Source of the DNA: Pseudoflavonifractor sp. AF19-9AC
GTDB lineage: Bacteria > Bacillota > Clostridia > Oscillospirales > Oscillospiraceae
Direction of reading: 5' to 3'
NCBI RefSeq assembly: GCF_003478995.1
Contig: NZ_QUGI01000002.1
Coordinates: forward strand, 484,177-548,176
DNA: 64,000 bases
In this document: positions 34,168 through 43,339 of the stretch, piece after piece
Layout: each line of letters begins with the position of its first letter
How positions within the stretch are numbered: the first letter of the stretch is position 1
Program-made: the position numbers and the translations under genes
The notes under the pieces: generated by a model
What the model saw: only the letters and a program-made list of their open reading frames with translations
The model's database searches: none
Told to the model about the DNA's origin: nothing

Positions 34168-35367
34168 CTACCGGGCCAGCAGCTTTTTCATGCCCTCCTC
34201 CAGGCCCTCCACCGTGAGGGGGAACATGGGGAAGACAGTGGCGATGGTGTCGTAGGTCTGGGACCAGTACTGGCCCCAGTCGGGGCGGGAGCTGGGGTTG
34301 AGCCAGATGGAGCTCTTGTACCGCTCCCGGATGCGCTGGAGCCAGTCCAGGCCGCACTGGGGCCCGTCGGGGTCGCCGCTGCGGCCGTAGTAGCCCCCCA
34401 GCAGCTCGTAGGGGGCCATCTGGGCGTCCCCCACCAGGATGACCTTCCAGTCCCCGGGCAGGTTGGACAGCACCCACTGGGTGGTGACGCTGTCCCGGCT
34501 CATCAGGTGGGGGGTGTTGTAGAGCCGGGTGTAGACGCAGTTGTGGAAATAAAAGACCTTCAAATCCTTGAAGTGGCCCGACTTGCTCACCGCCTGGAAG
34601 AGGGCGGAGCACAGCTGGGAGTAGTAGTCCATGGACCCGCCGGAGTCCATGAGCAGCAGCACCTTCACCGTGTTCTCCCGGGGGCGCTTGTAGCGCACCT
34701 TCAGCATGCCGCCGCTGTCGGCGGTGTCCTGGATGGTGTTGTCCACATCGAACTCCGTGGGCGGCAGGTCCACCAGGCCTGAGTACTGGCGAAGCCGCCG
34801 CAGGGCCACCTGGAACTGGCGGGTGTCCAGGGTGTTGTCCCGGCGGAAGTCCCGGAATTTCCGCTCTCCCGCCACCCGGAAGGCCCGGTGATAGCGGCTC
34901 TCGCCCCCCACCCGGATGCCCTTGGGGGAGAGGCCGGAGTTGCCGAAGGTGGACATGCCGTGGGTGCCCACCCAGTAGCTGCCGCCGTTGTGCTCCTCGT
35001 TCTGTTCCTGCATCCGCTCCTTGAGCATGCGCTCAATCTCTTCCTCGGAGAGGCCCATGTTTTTCAGGGCCTGCTCCTCATCCCAGTTGGCGTAGTCGTT
35101 CAGCACGTCCGGCCGGTTCAGCCAGTCCATCAGCTCCTGGGACACCTCCTGCTCCAGGGGTACGTCCTTGAAGTACTCCAGAAAGCAGCGGTCAAAGCGG
35201 TCGAAGTCCGCCTCGCTCTTCACCAGCAGGCAGCGGCACAGGTAGTAAAATCCCGTGAAGCTGGAGCCGTGGAGCCCCTTGTCCATGGCCTCCATCAGGC
35301 TCATCCACTCGGTGAGGGACACCTTCAGGCCGTTTCGCCGCAGCAGATAGAGAAAATCTCCGAACAT
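34168..35367 (-). CDS. VWA-domain (CoxE-like) protein
   Basis: 399 residues. The N-terminal helical region has a long acidic/charged middle; the von Willebrand A domain starts near residue 220 with the MIDAS loop LLLMDSGGSMDYYSQLCSA. The usual DxSxS is D-S-G-G-S here. It sits with the MoxR ATPase upstream; MoxR/VWA pairs act as chaperone-like complexes maturing metalloenzymes or membrane complexes. Target unknown. Start at 35367 (MFGDFLYLLRRNG) has GGAAAGGA; the frame is open further up into R4. Confidence 0.85.
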   Translation of the reverse strand: MFGDFLYLLRRNGLKVSLTEWMSLMEAMDKGLHGSSFTGFYYLCRCLLVKSEADFDRFDRCFLEYFKDVPLEQEVSQELMDWLNRPDVLNDYANWDEEQALKNMGLSEEEIERMLKERMQEQNEEHNGGSYWVGTHGMSTFGNSGLSPKGIRVGGESRYHRAFRVAGERKFRDFRRDNTLDTRQFQVALRRLRQYSGLVDLPPTEFDVDNTIQDTADSGGMLKVRYKRPRENTVKVLLLMDSGGSMDYYSQLCSALFQAVSKSGHFKDLKVFYFHNCVYTRLYNTPHLMSRDSVTTQWVLSNLPGDWKVILVGDAQMAPYELLGGYYGRSGDPDGPQCGLDWLQRIRERYKSSIWLNPSSRPDWGQYWSQTYDTIATVFPMFPLTVEGLEEGMKKLLAR

Positions 35368-35453
35368 TATGGTTCCTTTCCCCTCCACAGTCGGGGATAG
35401 ATCCCCAATCCCATATTTTTTGTATGGGAAAACCCGTGGAAGTTCTTTTTGGT

Positions 35454-35657
35454 CCTTTTCGCCGCAGGCGGCAAAAGGCCCTCCTGCAAGGAGTTCCGCC
35501 GCCCGCAGGCGGCGGAATAAAGTCAAATCTGTCATTTCCGGGGACATGCGCCTCGGAAATGACACTTCTCGCGAAAGATTTCCCGACAATTTCGGAAGAA
35601 ATCGAGGGAAATCTTTCGTGCAGCTATTCTCGAAGAAGTGGCAATGCCACTTCTTCG
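35454..35657 (-). repeat. R4 four-hairpin element, copy 2
   Basis: Begins 5 bp after the moxR stop on minus. Stems are CGAAGAAGTGGC / GCCACTTCTTCG; CGAAAGATTTCCC / GGGAAATCTTTCG; GTCATTTCCG / CGGAAATGAC; TTCCGCCGCC / GGCGGCGGAA, then CTCCTTGCAGGAG. Same order as copy 1 with two stems wholly re-sequenced but still paired. Confidence 0.82.
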
Positions 35658-35662
35658 ACGGT

Positions 35663-36472
35663 TTACCGCCACGCCCGGCGCAGGGCGTCCATGTCCTCGT
35701 TCTTCTTCAGCAGCACCCCCAGATAGGGTACCTCCTTCACCACCCGCTTGGGGTCCACGCCCCCGTGCTGGAGGGCCCGGATCCAGTCGATGATCTCGCT
35801 GGTGGAGGGCTTCTTCTTGATCTGGGGCAGCTGGCGAATCTTATAGAAGGCCTCCAGCACCTGGGTGAGCAGCTTCTCGTCCAGATCGGGGAAGTGGACC
35901 CGGACGATGTCCGCCATCAGCTCCTTGTCGGGGAACTCGATATAGTGGAAGACGCACCGGCGCAGGAAGGCGTCGGGCAGCTCCTTCTCGGCGTTGGAGG
36001 TGATGATGACCACCGGGCGGTGCTTGGCGGTGATGGTCTCCTTGGTCTCGGGGATGTGGAACTCCATGCGGTCCAGCTCCCAGAGAAGGTCATTGGGAAA
36101 CTCCAGGTCGGCCTTGTCGATCTCGTCAATGAGCAGAATGACCTGCTCGTCGGCGGTGAAGGCTTCGCCCAGCTTGCCCAGCTTCACGTACTTGGCGATA
36201 TCATCCACACCCTGGCCGCCGAACTGGCTGTCGTAGAGGCGCTGGACCACATCGTAGACGTACAGGCCGTCCTGGGCCTTGGTGGTGGACTTGATGTTCC
36301 AGATGATGAGCTTCTTATTCAGGGCCTGGGCGATGGCCTCGGCCAGCATGGTCTTGCCGGTACCCGGCTCGCCCTTGATGAGCAGGGGCTTCTGGAGCAC
36401 CATGGCGATGTTTACCGCCCGCAGCAGCTCCGGGTCGGCCACATAGTTCTGACTTCCGCGAAATTCATCCAT
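35663..36472 (-). CDS. MoxR-family AAA ATPase
   Basis: 269 residues. Walker A KGEPGTGKTMLAEAIA, Walker B ILLIDEIDKAD, sensor 1 IITSNAEKELPDAFLRRC with the arginine finger, and a C-terminal lid. Partner of the VWA protein that follows it; R4 lies between them. Cytosolic chaperone-like ATPase; client unknown. Confidence 0.92.
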   Translation of the reverse strand: MDEFRGSQNYVADPELLRAVNIAMVLQKPLLIKGEPGTGKTMLAEAIAQALNKKLIIWNIKSTTKAQDGLYVYDVVQRLYDSQFGGQGVDDIAKYVKLGKLGEAFTADEQVILLIDEIDKADLEFPNDLLWELDRMEFHIPETKETITAKHRPVVIITSNAEKELPDAFLRRCVFHYIEFPDKELMADIVRVHFPDLDEKLLTQVLEAFYKIRQLPQIKKKPSTSEIIDWIRALQHGGVDPKRVVKEVPYLGVLLKKNEDMDALRRAWR

Positions 36473-36690
36473 TTTTAAAATCCTTCCCGGCCCTCATGGG
36501 CCCCGTTCATTTCTGGGTAAGATTGTATCGGCTTTTCCCCCAAAAGGCAAGCCCCGGGGCGGGGGGGAACACCGGGAAATAAAGTAGCGGCGGAGTTCGT
36601 TTGACTTTTCCACCCATCTGTTGTACCCTTGTAGAACCATCAGTCCTCCGTCCGGCCGCCGGAGGGGGCGGAACCAGGAGGATTTTTTCC

Positions 36691-37128
36691 ATGAAAACCG
36701 TGACCATCTACACCGACGGAGCCTGCTCCGGAAACCCGGGCCCCGGGGGATGGGGGGCCATCCTCATGTACGGCCCCCACAAGAAGGAGCTGTCCGGGGG
36801 TGAGCGCCAGACCACCAACAACCGCATGGAGCTCACCGGGGTCATTACGGCTCTGGAGGCCCTGAACGAGCCCTGCATTGTGGAGCTCTACTCCGACTCT
36901 AAGTATGTCATTGACGGCCTGGACAAGGGCTGGGCCAAGGGCTGGCGGGCCCGGGGCTGGGTGAAGAGCGACAAAAAGCCCGCACTGAATCCCGATCTGT
37001 GGGGACGGCTGCTGGATTTGTGTGAAAAGCACACGGTTCATCTGCACTGGGTCAAGGGACACGCGGAGAATCCTTACAACAACCGCTGTGACCAGCTGGC
37101 TGTGGCGGAGAGTCAGAAGTTTAAATAA
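36691..37128 (+). CDS. rnhA: Ribonuclease HI
   Basis: 145 residues. Active-site D-E-D-D set visible: [39 protein letters not shown] and NNRCDQLA. Degrades RNA in RNA-DNA hybrids. Basic handle region [18 protein letters not shown] present. Start 36691 has AGGAGG. Plus strand, isolated, followed by a terminator. Confidence 0.95.
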   Translation: MKTVTIYTDGACSGNPGPGGWGAILMYGPHKKELSGGERQTTNNRMELTGVITALEALNEPCIVELYSDSKYVIDGLDKGWAKGWRARGWVKSDKKPALNPDLWGRLLDLCEKHTVHLHWVKGHAENPYNNRCDQLAVAESQKFK

Positions 37129-37137
37129 AATCGAAAA

Positions 37138-37174
37138 ATCCCGGGGATGTTTCCACACATCCCCGGGGTTTTTG
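37138..37174. terminator. Terminator between rnhA and pair 3
   Basis: CCCGGGGATGT / ACATCCCCGGG plus T run after rnhA; A run on the other side allows bidirectional use. Confidence 0.88.
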
Positions 37175-37189
37175 AGTTTTGGAAAAATA

Positions 37190-37366
37190 TTAACGTGTAT
37201 TTCCTTTGTTGTTCTGCTTATAAATGGCATTGCAGGACAGTTCACCAGCCAATTTAAACAGGGCATCTGCCATAACCTTTTCCGCGCTGAGTCCGCCGGC
37301 ATTCTGTCCAACTCGTTGGTAAAACAGATAGAGATAATCTTCCACTGCAATTGTAACGTATTTCAT
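37190..37366 (-). CDS. Small protein of unknown function (pair 3)
   Basis: 58 residues: VTIAVEDYLYLFYQRVGQNAGGLSAEKVMADALFKLAGELS, an amphipathic helical protein. Sequences of this type (VEDYLYxFYxxVGxxAGGL) are, from memory, common beside XRE genes in gut Firmicutes; no function known to me. GGAGGTGA precedes ATG 37366. Divergent from the XRE gene at 37477. Confidence 0.75.
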   Translation of the reverse strand: MKYVTIAVEDYLYLFYQRVGQNAGGLSAEKVMADALFKLAGELSCNAIYKQNNKGNTR

Positions 37367-37386
37367 CCCTTCACCTCCTGCCAAGT

Positions 37387-37457
37387 GGACCAATACTGGT
37401 CCCATTGTATCATATCCCCATTTTACAATCAAGCTACGAATGGACCAATTTTGGTTC
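37387..37457. promoter_or_regulatory. Promoter and operators of pair 3
   Basis: Minus promoter: TTGATT (37427-37432), 17 bp, TACAAT (37404-37409). Operators GGACCA-ATAC-TGGTCC (37387-37402) and GGACCA-ATTT-TGGTTC (37442-37457) flank it. Confidence 0.78.
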
Positions 37458-37476
37458 TTTTTGTAGGAGGCGGGAT

Positions 37477-37713
37477 ATGGACGGACAAAAAATCAAACAG
37501 GATGAAATTCATATCGGGCAAAACATTCGGCGCATCCGGCTGGAAAAGGGCGTGGGGCAAACGGAGCTGGTGCGGAGAATGCAGTTGGAGGGAGTCTCCA
37601 TAACCCGGGAGACCCTGGTGAAAATTGAACGGGAAACACAGCACATTCAGGCTGTACAGCTTCGTGGTATTCGGGACGCTCTTGGCACCACCTACGAGGA
37701 GCTTTTACGGTAA
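37477..37713 (+). CDS. XRE-family HTH regulator (pair 3)
   Basis: 78 residues: GQNIRRIRLEKGVGQTELVRRMQLEGVSITRETLVKIERETQHIQAVQLRGIRDAL, then YEELLR. GTAGGAGG precedes ATG. Same subfamily as the pair 2 regulator (shared TxxxLxKIE and YEELL). R1 copy 6 starts about 24 bp after its stop. Confidence 0.87.
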   Translation: MDGQKIKQDEIHIGQNIRRIRLEKGVGQTELVRRMQLEGVSITRETLVKIERETQHIQAVQLRGIRDALGTTYEELLR

Positions 37714-37736
37714 TCTCTTGTAGAATTTAAAGTGAA

Positions 37737-38525
37737 AAGATATTTCGCCTTCGGGCGGGATAGGGATGTTTCGCCTCCGGGCGAGTAACTTTCTGTGCAG
37801 ACAGAAAGTCACCAAAGAACTGTCAAAGGGGAGAGGGATTTCGATTTCCCTCTTGATTAAAATTCCATCTCCTTGAAACGACCAATCTCGTCCTCGCGGA
37901 CTGCATATCCTTCGCCTTGCCCTAAAGGACAAGGCTCACTCATTCCGTCGCTCGTCCTCTCCCAATGGAACCCGCTTCGCTGGGCTTCCATTGGGTTCCC
38001 ACCGCGCCCCCCTATTGGATGTACCCCCGGGGGTTGGCAATGCCCTGAAAGAACCAGCGGCAAACCGGCGGAGCAATCGGCGAAACCTGCAGCCGGGTGC
38101 GGCAAGGGAACGCGGTACGACTTACGGCACGTTTTCACCAATACCGCCCACGTCCCAGTGAGGGGGTGGCCCGCCTGAGTCCTCCCGCGAGGGCAGAAAG
38201 TTAGGCGCGCCGTCTCTTGTAGAAGCAGGTGGTCATTCAACCACTTCGTAGCGGCAGCGGTCGGCGCTTAGACACCAATCCTGGGCTTTTCCCGCGCCGG
38301 TTGGGGATTTTGCTGCGTTCTTGATGGCTCCTCCGTAAAATCAAGGGGGGTCCGGGGCCGACTCCCCCTGTCAGGGGGAGATGTCGAGCGAAGCGAGACA
38401 GAGGGGGTAGGGACAGGCGGCATAAAAACACGGAGTGTTTTTCCAGACGCCGTCCCCCGGTGGCGCTTTGCCTACTTTGCCGTCATGGGCAAAGTAGGTC
38501 GCCCCGCAGGGCGAAATCCCCAACA
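37737..38525 (+). repeat. R1 hairpin-chain element, copy 6 (two nested modules)
   Basis: 5' hairpins as in other copies. The third hairpin's apex is replaced by the nested 115-130-bp module (37888-38010), with arms CCAATGGAACCCGC and GCTGGGCTTCCATTGG. The 55-bp TCGAGCGAAGCGAGA module sits in the large 3' hairpin (38358-38415). End hairpin is the CCTACTTTGCC type. Confidence 0.85.
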
Positions 38526-38544
38526 GTTTCACACGTTTTCCGTG

Positions 38545-38675
38545 AACAGGCGGGCGCACAGTGTGCGCCCCTACAAACAAACCGTCATCCAACCAGACGG
38601 GCGGATGAGGACATCCGCCCCTACGAAGAGGCGCAAACCTGTTATGGCGGGCCGATGAGACATCGGCCCCTACCA
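38545..38675. repeat. R3 REP-like palindromes (three)
   Basis: GGGCGCACAGTGTGCGCCC, GGGCGGATGAGGACATCCG and GGGCCGATGAGACATCGG, each followed by CCCCTAC. Confidence 0.78.
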
Positions 38676-38705
38676 AATAACACCGCATAACACCGCAAAC
38701 AAAAA

Positions 38706-38748
38706 CCGGCAGGAGCGACGAAAACAGTCACTCCTGCCGGATTCTTTT
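38706..38748 (+). terminator. Terminator-like hairpin upstream of R2 copy 7
   Basis: CCGGCAGGAG / CTCCTGCCGG then ATTCTTTTCT. A degraded copy of the same block is at 30172-30214. Confidence 0.6.
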
Positions 38749-38751
38749 CTT

Positions 38752-38822
38752 ACGGGCGCAGAGGCGAAGCGAAGCTTCGCAGAAAGTTCTTTTGCTAACT
38801 TTTCTTTCAAGAAAAGTTAGTA
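38752..38822 (-). repeat. R2 two-hairpin repeat, copy 7, overlapping glyS stop
   Basis: On minus the first hairpin is AACTTTTCTTGAAAGAAAAGTT, changed on both arms relative to other copies and overlapping the glyS stop codon. Probably the glyS terminator. Confidence 0.85.
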
Positions 38823-40238
38823 GGCCAGCTTCTCCTCCAGCCAAGCCTTCAGCTCGCTGATGGGCACACGGACCTGCTCCATGGTGTCACGGTCACGGAT
38901 AGTGACAGCGTTGTCGGCCTCCTCGGTGTCGCTGCCCACGGTCTGGAAGTCCACAGTGATGCAGTAGGGAGTACCGATCTCGTCCTGGCGGCGATAGCGC
39001 TTGCCGATGGAGCCGGCGTCGTCATAGTCCACCATGAAGTACTTACTGAGCTCAGCCTGAATCTCGCGGCCCTTGTCAGACAGCTTCTTGGAGAGGGGCA
39101 GCACCGCGCACTTGAAGGGAGCCAGAGCGGGGTGCAGGCGCAGAACGGTACGCACGTCGTTTTTGGCCTCGTCCACGACCTCCTCGTCGTAGGCGTCCAC
39201 CAGGAAGGCCAGGGTAACGCGGTCGGCGCCCAGGGAGGGCTCCACCACGTAGGGGATATAGTGCTCGTTCTTCTCCTGGTCGAAGTAGGTCATGTCCTTG
39301 CCGGAGGTGTTCTGGTGCGCATTCAGGTCGAAGTTGGTGCGGCTGGCCACGCCCCACAGCTCGCCCCAGCCGAAGGGGAAGACGAACTCAAAGTCGGTGG
39401 TGGCGTTGGAGTAGTGGGAGAGCTCCTCAGGCTCGTGGTCGCGCAGGCGCAGGTTCTCGTCCTTCATGCCCAGGCCCAGCAGCCAGTCGTGGCAAAACTT
39501 CTTCCAGTAGGAGAACCACTCCAGCTCAGAGCCGGGCTGGCAGAAGAACTCCAGCTCCATCTGCTCGAACTCGCGGGTGCGGAAGGTGAAGTTGCCCGGA
39601 GTGATCTCGTTGCGGAAGGACTTGCCGATCTGACACACGCCGAAGGGCAGCTTGCGGCGAGTGGTGCGCTGGACGTTCTGGAAGTTGACGAAGATGCCCT
39701 GGGCGGTCTCAGGACGGAGGTACACGGTGTTCTTGGCGTCCTCGGTGACACCCTGGAAGGTCTTGAACATCAGGTTGAACTGACGGATGTCGGTCCAGTT
39801 GTGCTTGCCGCAGGTGGGGCAGGGGATGTTGTGCTCCTCCACAAACTCCTTCATCTGGGCCTGGCTCATGGCGTCCACGCTGTGGCCAAGGTCGAAGTTG
39901 TTCTCCTGGCACCAGTCCTCGATGACCTTGTCGGCGCGGAAGCGCTCCTTACACTCCTTGCAGTCCATCAGAGGATCGGAGAAGCCGCCCACGTGGCCGG
40001 AGGCAACCCACACCTGGGGATTCATCAGGATGGCGGCGTCCAGACCCACGTTGTAGGGGTTCTCCTGGACGAACTTCTTCCACCAGGCCTTCTTCACGTT
40101 GTTCTTCAGCTCCACACCCAGAGGGCCGTAGTCCCAGGTGTTGGCCAGGCCGCCGTAAATCTCAGAACCGGAGAAGATAAATCCACGGCCCTTGCACAGA
40201 TTTACGATTTTTTCCATGGTCTTTTCAGTGTTTTTCAT
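38817..40238 (-). CDS. glyS: Glycyl-tRNA synthetase (class II, homodimer type)
   Basis: 473 residues, the alpha2-type enzyme. Motif 1 region [24 protein letters not shown], motif 2 [21 protein letters not shown], motif 3 [14 protein letters not shown], and a C-terminal anticodon-binding domain ([19 protein letters not shown]). Zinc-ribbon-like cysteines DCKECKERF and PCPTCGKHN are in the insertion. AAGGAG precedes ATG. Regulated by the T-box leader upstream. Confidence 0.97.
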   Translation of the reverse strand: MKNTEKTMEKIVNLCKGRGFIFSGSEIYGGLANTWDYGPLGVELKNNVKKAWWKKFVQENPYNVGLDAAILMNPQVWVASGHVGGFSDPLMDCKECKERFRADKVIEDWCQENNFDLGHSVDAMSQAQMKEFVEEHNIPCPTCGKHNWTDIRQFNLMFKTFQGVTEDAKNTVYLRPETAQGIFVNFQNVQRTTRRKLPFGVCQIGKSFRNEITPGNFTFRTREFEQMELEFFCQPGSELEWFSYWKKFCHDWLLGLGMKDENLRLRDHEPEELSHYSNATTDFEFVFPFGWGELWGVASRTNFDLNAHQNTSGKDMTYFDQEKNEHYIPYVVEPSLGADRVTLAFLVDAYDEEVVDEAKNDVRTVLRLHPALAPFKCAVLPLSKKLSDKGREIQAELSKYFMVDYDDAGSIGKRYRRQDEIGTPYCITVDFQTVGSDTEEADNAVTIRDRDTMEQVRVPISELKAWLEEKLAY

Positions 40239-40267
40239 GTTCCAAACTCCTTTTTCATCAAGATGGT

Positions 40268-40540
40268 TTGGCTCAAGGCATAAAAAGACGCCCCAAGCCC
40301 AAAAGGCTCAGGGCGAACAAAAAGCTTTGTCCGTGGTTCCACCTGAATTCGCATCTGGCTGATGCGCACTCTCGTCCCGATAACGGCGGGGAGCCGGCGG
40401 GCCATTTCCTGCCCGCGGCAAGCAGGGGGCCTTCCCTCCGCGTCCCGGGAGAGCTTGCACCAACCGCTCTCTCTCTGCACTCCGGTGTTCGGGGTACTGT
40501 TCCCTGCTGTGGCTGTAAACCGCATTTTAGTACAGATTTT
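40268..40540 (-). promoter_or_regulatory. T-box riboswitch (glycine) for glyS
   Basis: On the minus strand the T-box core AGGTGGAACCACGG lies at 40331-40344. The bulge reads UGGA, which pairs with a tRNA ending in UCCA, as tRNA-Gly does. The downstream terminator stem GCCCTGAGCC / GGCTTGGGGC with T run is at 40282-40316. Stem I precedes it. Uncharged tRNA-Gly should favour read-through into glyS. Confidence 0.9.
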
Positions 40541-40553
40541 CCCCGCTGTCAAG

Positions 40554-40622
40554 CCGCTTTCTTGAAAGAAAGCTTGGCAAAGAACGTTCTGCGAAGCTTC
40601 GCTTCGCCTCTGCGCCCGCCTG
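40554..40622 (+). repeat. R2 two-hairpin repeat, copy 8
   Basis: Standard first hairpin; second GCGAAGC/GCTTCGC with loop TTC. Just upstream of the glyS leader. Confidence 0.85.
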
Positions 40623-40669
40623 GAGGTGTTTGAAATCAATATCAGGGGTCCGCCCGCCTGAGCCTTTTC

Positions 40670-40696
40670 CGCAGGGGCGGATCCTATCCGCCCGTT
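40670..40696. repeat. R3 REP-like palindrome
   Basis: GGGGCGGATCCTATCCGCCC. The rest of 40697-40840 shows nothing I recognise. Confidence 0.7.
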
Positions 40697-40844
40697 TGGG
40701 TCCAGACATTCAGAGTGGGAGACCGTCCTCGTCGTTTCTTTTGTTTTTTGCGGTTTGGTTTCGGGTCTTTTGTGGGCTGGTGTCCTGTCGGTCCGCTGCA
40801 AGGGACATTTCCGCCTGTGGTCCGGTTGCTTCTTTTCTCAAGCC

Positions 40845-40904
40845 GACAAGTTTACTTATTTTCTGACAAGTTTACTTGACACAATAAACAGTTCGTGCTA
40901 TGCT
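40845..40904 (+). promoter_or_regulatory. Promoter with direct repeats for the 40963 operon
   Basis: TTGACA (40876-40881), 17 bp, TATGCT (40899-40904). GACAAGTTTACTT occurs at 40845-40857 and 40865-40877, the second overlapping the -35; a likely binding site of the XRE protein encoded in the operon. Confidence 0.75.
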
Positions 40905-40962
40905 CATCACAACAGCGGGGCCGCGGCCGGGCCACCGCAAATTGAGAAAGGAAGTTTTCTCC

Positions 40963-41274
40963 ATGGAAAAGAACGAAATTCTGGAAAAAAGCCGCCGGGA
41001 AAATCAGAATCAGGACGAACGGGAACGGACCATCCGAATCCAGGGGGAGTCTTTCAGTCTGATCTTTGTCTTTGGCATAGGCCTTTTTCTGACCACCTGG
41101 AAAATGGCCCACGGCATTCCAGTGGGGGACATTCTGTCCATGTTCTGGGCCTGCAGCCTGGGCTGCTGCCTGTACAAGGCGGTCAATCTGAAGCAAAAGT
41201 CCCAATTGGTTCTGGCCCTGGTCTGTCTTGCCTTCCTGGTGTATAATCTGGTAAGATATATGACAGGGTGGTGA
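40963..41274 (+). CDS. Small membrane protein, DUF6442-like
   Basis: 103 residues: a charged N-terminus NEILEKSRRENQNQDERER, then three hydrophobic segments (about 33-50, 55-75, 80-97). Such proteins commonly precede a short XRE gene in Clostridia, and the pair is named by DUF6442 in my recollection. AAAGGAAG precedes ATG. Four bases separate it from the XRE gene. Confidence 0.75.
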   Translation: MEKNEILEKSRRENQNQDERERTIRIQGESFSLIFVFGIGLFLTTWKMAHGIPVGDILSMFWACSLGCCLYKAVNLKQKSQLVLALVCLAFLVYNLVRYMTGW

Positions 41275-41278
41275 GTGC

Positions 41279-41485
41279 ATGGAGGAAGGACTGGAGCTGA
41301 AAAACCGGCTGAAGGTGGCCCGAGCGGAGAAGAATCTGTCTCAGGGGGAGCTGGCCAAGCTGGTGGGCGTGTCCCGACAGACCATCAGCTCCATCGAGAC
41401 GGGCCAGTTCAATCCCACCGCCAAGCTGGCCCTGGTGCTGTGCATTGCTCTGGACAAGAAGTTTGAAGATTTGTTTTATTTCTGA
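41279..41485 (+). CDS. Short XRE-family HTH regulator
   Basis: 68 residues, almost only HTH: LKNRLKVARAEKNLSQGELAKLVGVSRQTISSIETGQFNPTAKLALVLCIALDKKFEDLFYF. It is the YgzD/DUF2089-adjacent short type that controls a membrane protein in the same operon. Followed directly by a terminator. Confidence 0.88.
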   Translation: MEEGLELKNRLKVARAEKNLSQGELAKLVGVSRQTISSIETGQFNPTAKLALVLCIALDKKFEDLFYF

Positions 41486-41492
41486 TGGATAT

Positions 41493-41535
41493 AAAAAAAG
41501 CGCCCGGTCTCTTTTTAGAGATCGGGCGCTTTTTC
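41493..41535. terminator. Bidirectional terminator, XRE gene / M23 gene
   Basis: AAAAAGCGCCCG..TCTCT / AGAGA..CGGGCGCTTTTT between two convergent genes. Confidence 0.9.
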
Positions 41536-41537
41536 AA

Positions 41538-43061
41538 TCATCTGAGGTAGTTGAGGGGGTTGACGGCGGTGCCGCGGACGCGGACCTCGAAGTGACAGTG
41601 GGGTCCGGTGGAGCGGCCGGTGCTGCCCGCCTTGGCGATTACCTCGCCCTGGTAGACCTTGTCGCCTGCGGACACCAGCAGGGAGGAGTTGTGGGCGTAG
41701 TAGGTCTGGGTTCCGTTGTCGTGGGTGATGATGACCAGATAGCCGTAGGAGCCCTTATACCCGGCGAAGGTGACCGTGCCGCCGTCGGCCGCCTTGATGG
41801 AGGTGCCGTAGGAGCAGGTGATATCCAGGCCGGAGTGGTAGCTGTAGCTGCCGAAGATGTACCGTCCGCCGAAGTAGGAGGAGATCCGGCCGGACACGGG
41901 CCAGATGTAGGTACCCTTGGAGGCGGTCTTGGGCTTCTCCTTGGTGCCCACGGCTTTGACGGTGGTGGTTGGCTCCTTCAGGGTGGTGGTGGAGGTCACG
42001 TTGCGCTCCCGCTCATAGCCGTTGACGAAGGTGACGTCAGCTTCCACCTGCTCCTCACCCTCTTCGCCCTGGGTGATGATCTTGGTGTCGCCCTTGTACA
42101 TGGAGTCGTTCTTGACCTCCTCCACCGGGCAGGGGATAGACTGGGTATAGACCTGGTGCTCGGTGGTCTGGACGGACAGGACGGGGATGAGCTCCTTCAC
42201 GTTGAGCACGTCGCCGATCATCAGCCGGTTGATGTCCGCGTCGGGGTTCAGGGCCTTCAGATCGCTGACGGACATGTCGTTGGCGTAGGCGATGGCGTTG
42301 AAGGTGTCGCCCTTCTGGACGGTGTAGGTGGTCTCGCCGGTGGAGTTGGCCTTCAGAGCGGCCTCCATCTCCTCCACGGTCATGATGGTGTCGGCGGAGT
42401 AGACGTAGTTGATCTTCACATCCTCCACAAAGTCCACGGAGGTGGTGTTTTCGGTCACATACTGGTCCTTGATCTCCTGGAGCATGGCGTTGAGGGCGTC
42501 TTCGTCCTTCACCACACCGATGCTCTTGCCGTCCACCACCACTTCGCACTTGCGCAGGTGGCTGCTGACGGAGGAGAGCTGGCCGTAGAAGTAGTTTTCA
42601 ATCTCCGTCTCGCTGCTCAGATCGCTCTTCAGGGTCAGGGTGAACTGGTAGTCCAGCTCGCCCTCCACCTGATAGTCGTAGCCCAGCAGGGAGGAGCCCT
42701 CCTCCTCCACCTGCCGGATGGCGTCGGTGACCATCTCCTGGTCGGCCACCACGCCCACGGCCTGGCCGTTCATGGTGACGGCGTAGCTGGGGGAGTACAG
42801 GGTGGTGATGGTCATGGCCACGCCCAGAGCGGTGGCCACCCCCAAAAAGGAGATGGGCCCCACGGCCCGGTTGACGGACAGGGCCCCGTGGAACACATGG
42901 CCCCAGCGGCGGGCGTGGATGCGGGACCACTCCTTCCACAGCTTCCAGCGGCGCCCGGCCTCCTGGCGCAGGGCCTCCCAGTCCCGGCCGGAGGTCTTGG
43001 ATGTATTTGATTCTTCTTTGGGCGCGGACGATCCGCGCCCCAGACGATGCCAATCCAACAT
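41538..43061 (-). CDS. Cell-wall peptidase: LysM-G5-M23
   Basis: 507 residues. Basic cytosolic N-terminus, one membrane helix near 60-80, a stalk, LysM (YTVQKGDTFNAIAYANDMS, near 255-300) for peptidoglycan binding, a G5-like stretch (about 305-375), and an M23 endopeptidase with HSGLDI and GPHCHFEV zinc ligands. Probably cleaves peptide cross-bridges at the outer membrane face. Start 43061 has GAGAGGG. If the wall carries D-Asp cross-bridges as the cluster at 18.8 kb suggests, this could be a matching hydrolase, but that is speculation. Confidence 0.93.
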   Translation of the reverse strand: MLDWHRLGRGSSAPKEESNTSKTSGRDWEALRQEAGRRWKLWKEWSRIHARRWGHVFHGALSVNRAVGPISFLGVATALGVAMTITTLYSPSYAVTMNGQAVGVVADQEMVTDAIRQVEEEGSSLLGYDYQVEGELDYQFTLTLKSDLSSETEIENYFYGQLSSVSSHLRKCEVVVDGKSIGVVKDEDALNAMLQEIKDQYVTENTTSVDFVEDVKINYVYSADTIMTVEEMEAALKANSTGETTYTVQKGDTFNAIAYANDMSVSDLKALNPDADINRLMIGDVLNVKELIPVLSVQTTEHQVYTQSIPCPVEEVKNDSMYKGDTKIITQGEEGEEQVEADVTFVNGYERERNVTSTTTLKEPTTTVKAVGTKEKPKTASKGTYIWPVSGRISSYFGGRYIFGSYSYHSGLDITCSYGTSIKAADGGTVTFAGYKGSYGYLVIITHDNGTQTYYAHNSSLLVSAGDKVYQGEVIAKAGSTGRSTGPHCHFEVRVRGTAVNPLNYLR

Positions 43062-43253
43062 AAAATCCCTCTCGGTAAAAAATGACAATCCGGATAAAAG
43101 AGTTACAATTTGGTAACAAAAGTAATATACACGTTTTTTTCTGTTACGTCAACCCCTTTTCCCGGTTGGGACAGGCATTTCTGCAATTTTTTTGCTGGGG
43201 TTTCCTGGAGGCAACATCTTGTGCCCCAAGGGATGGAAGGCAGGGGAGGGGCA

Positions 43254-43300
43254 CAAAAAACAGAAATCCGCCCCACCGGGAGAGACTCCCGCGGGGCGGA
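43254..43300 (-). terminator. Terminator after the SOS-type small gene
   Basis: On minus: CCGCCCCGCGGGAG / TCCCGGTGGGGCGG, then a T-rich tract with TTTTTT. Confidence 0.8.
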
Positions 43301-43339
43301 ACACATTTTGAAATTCAGCACATTGACAACCGGAAGTTC

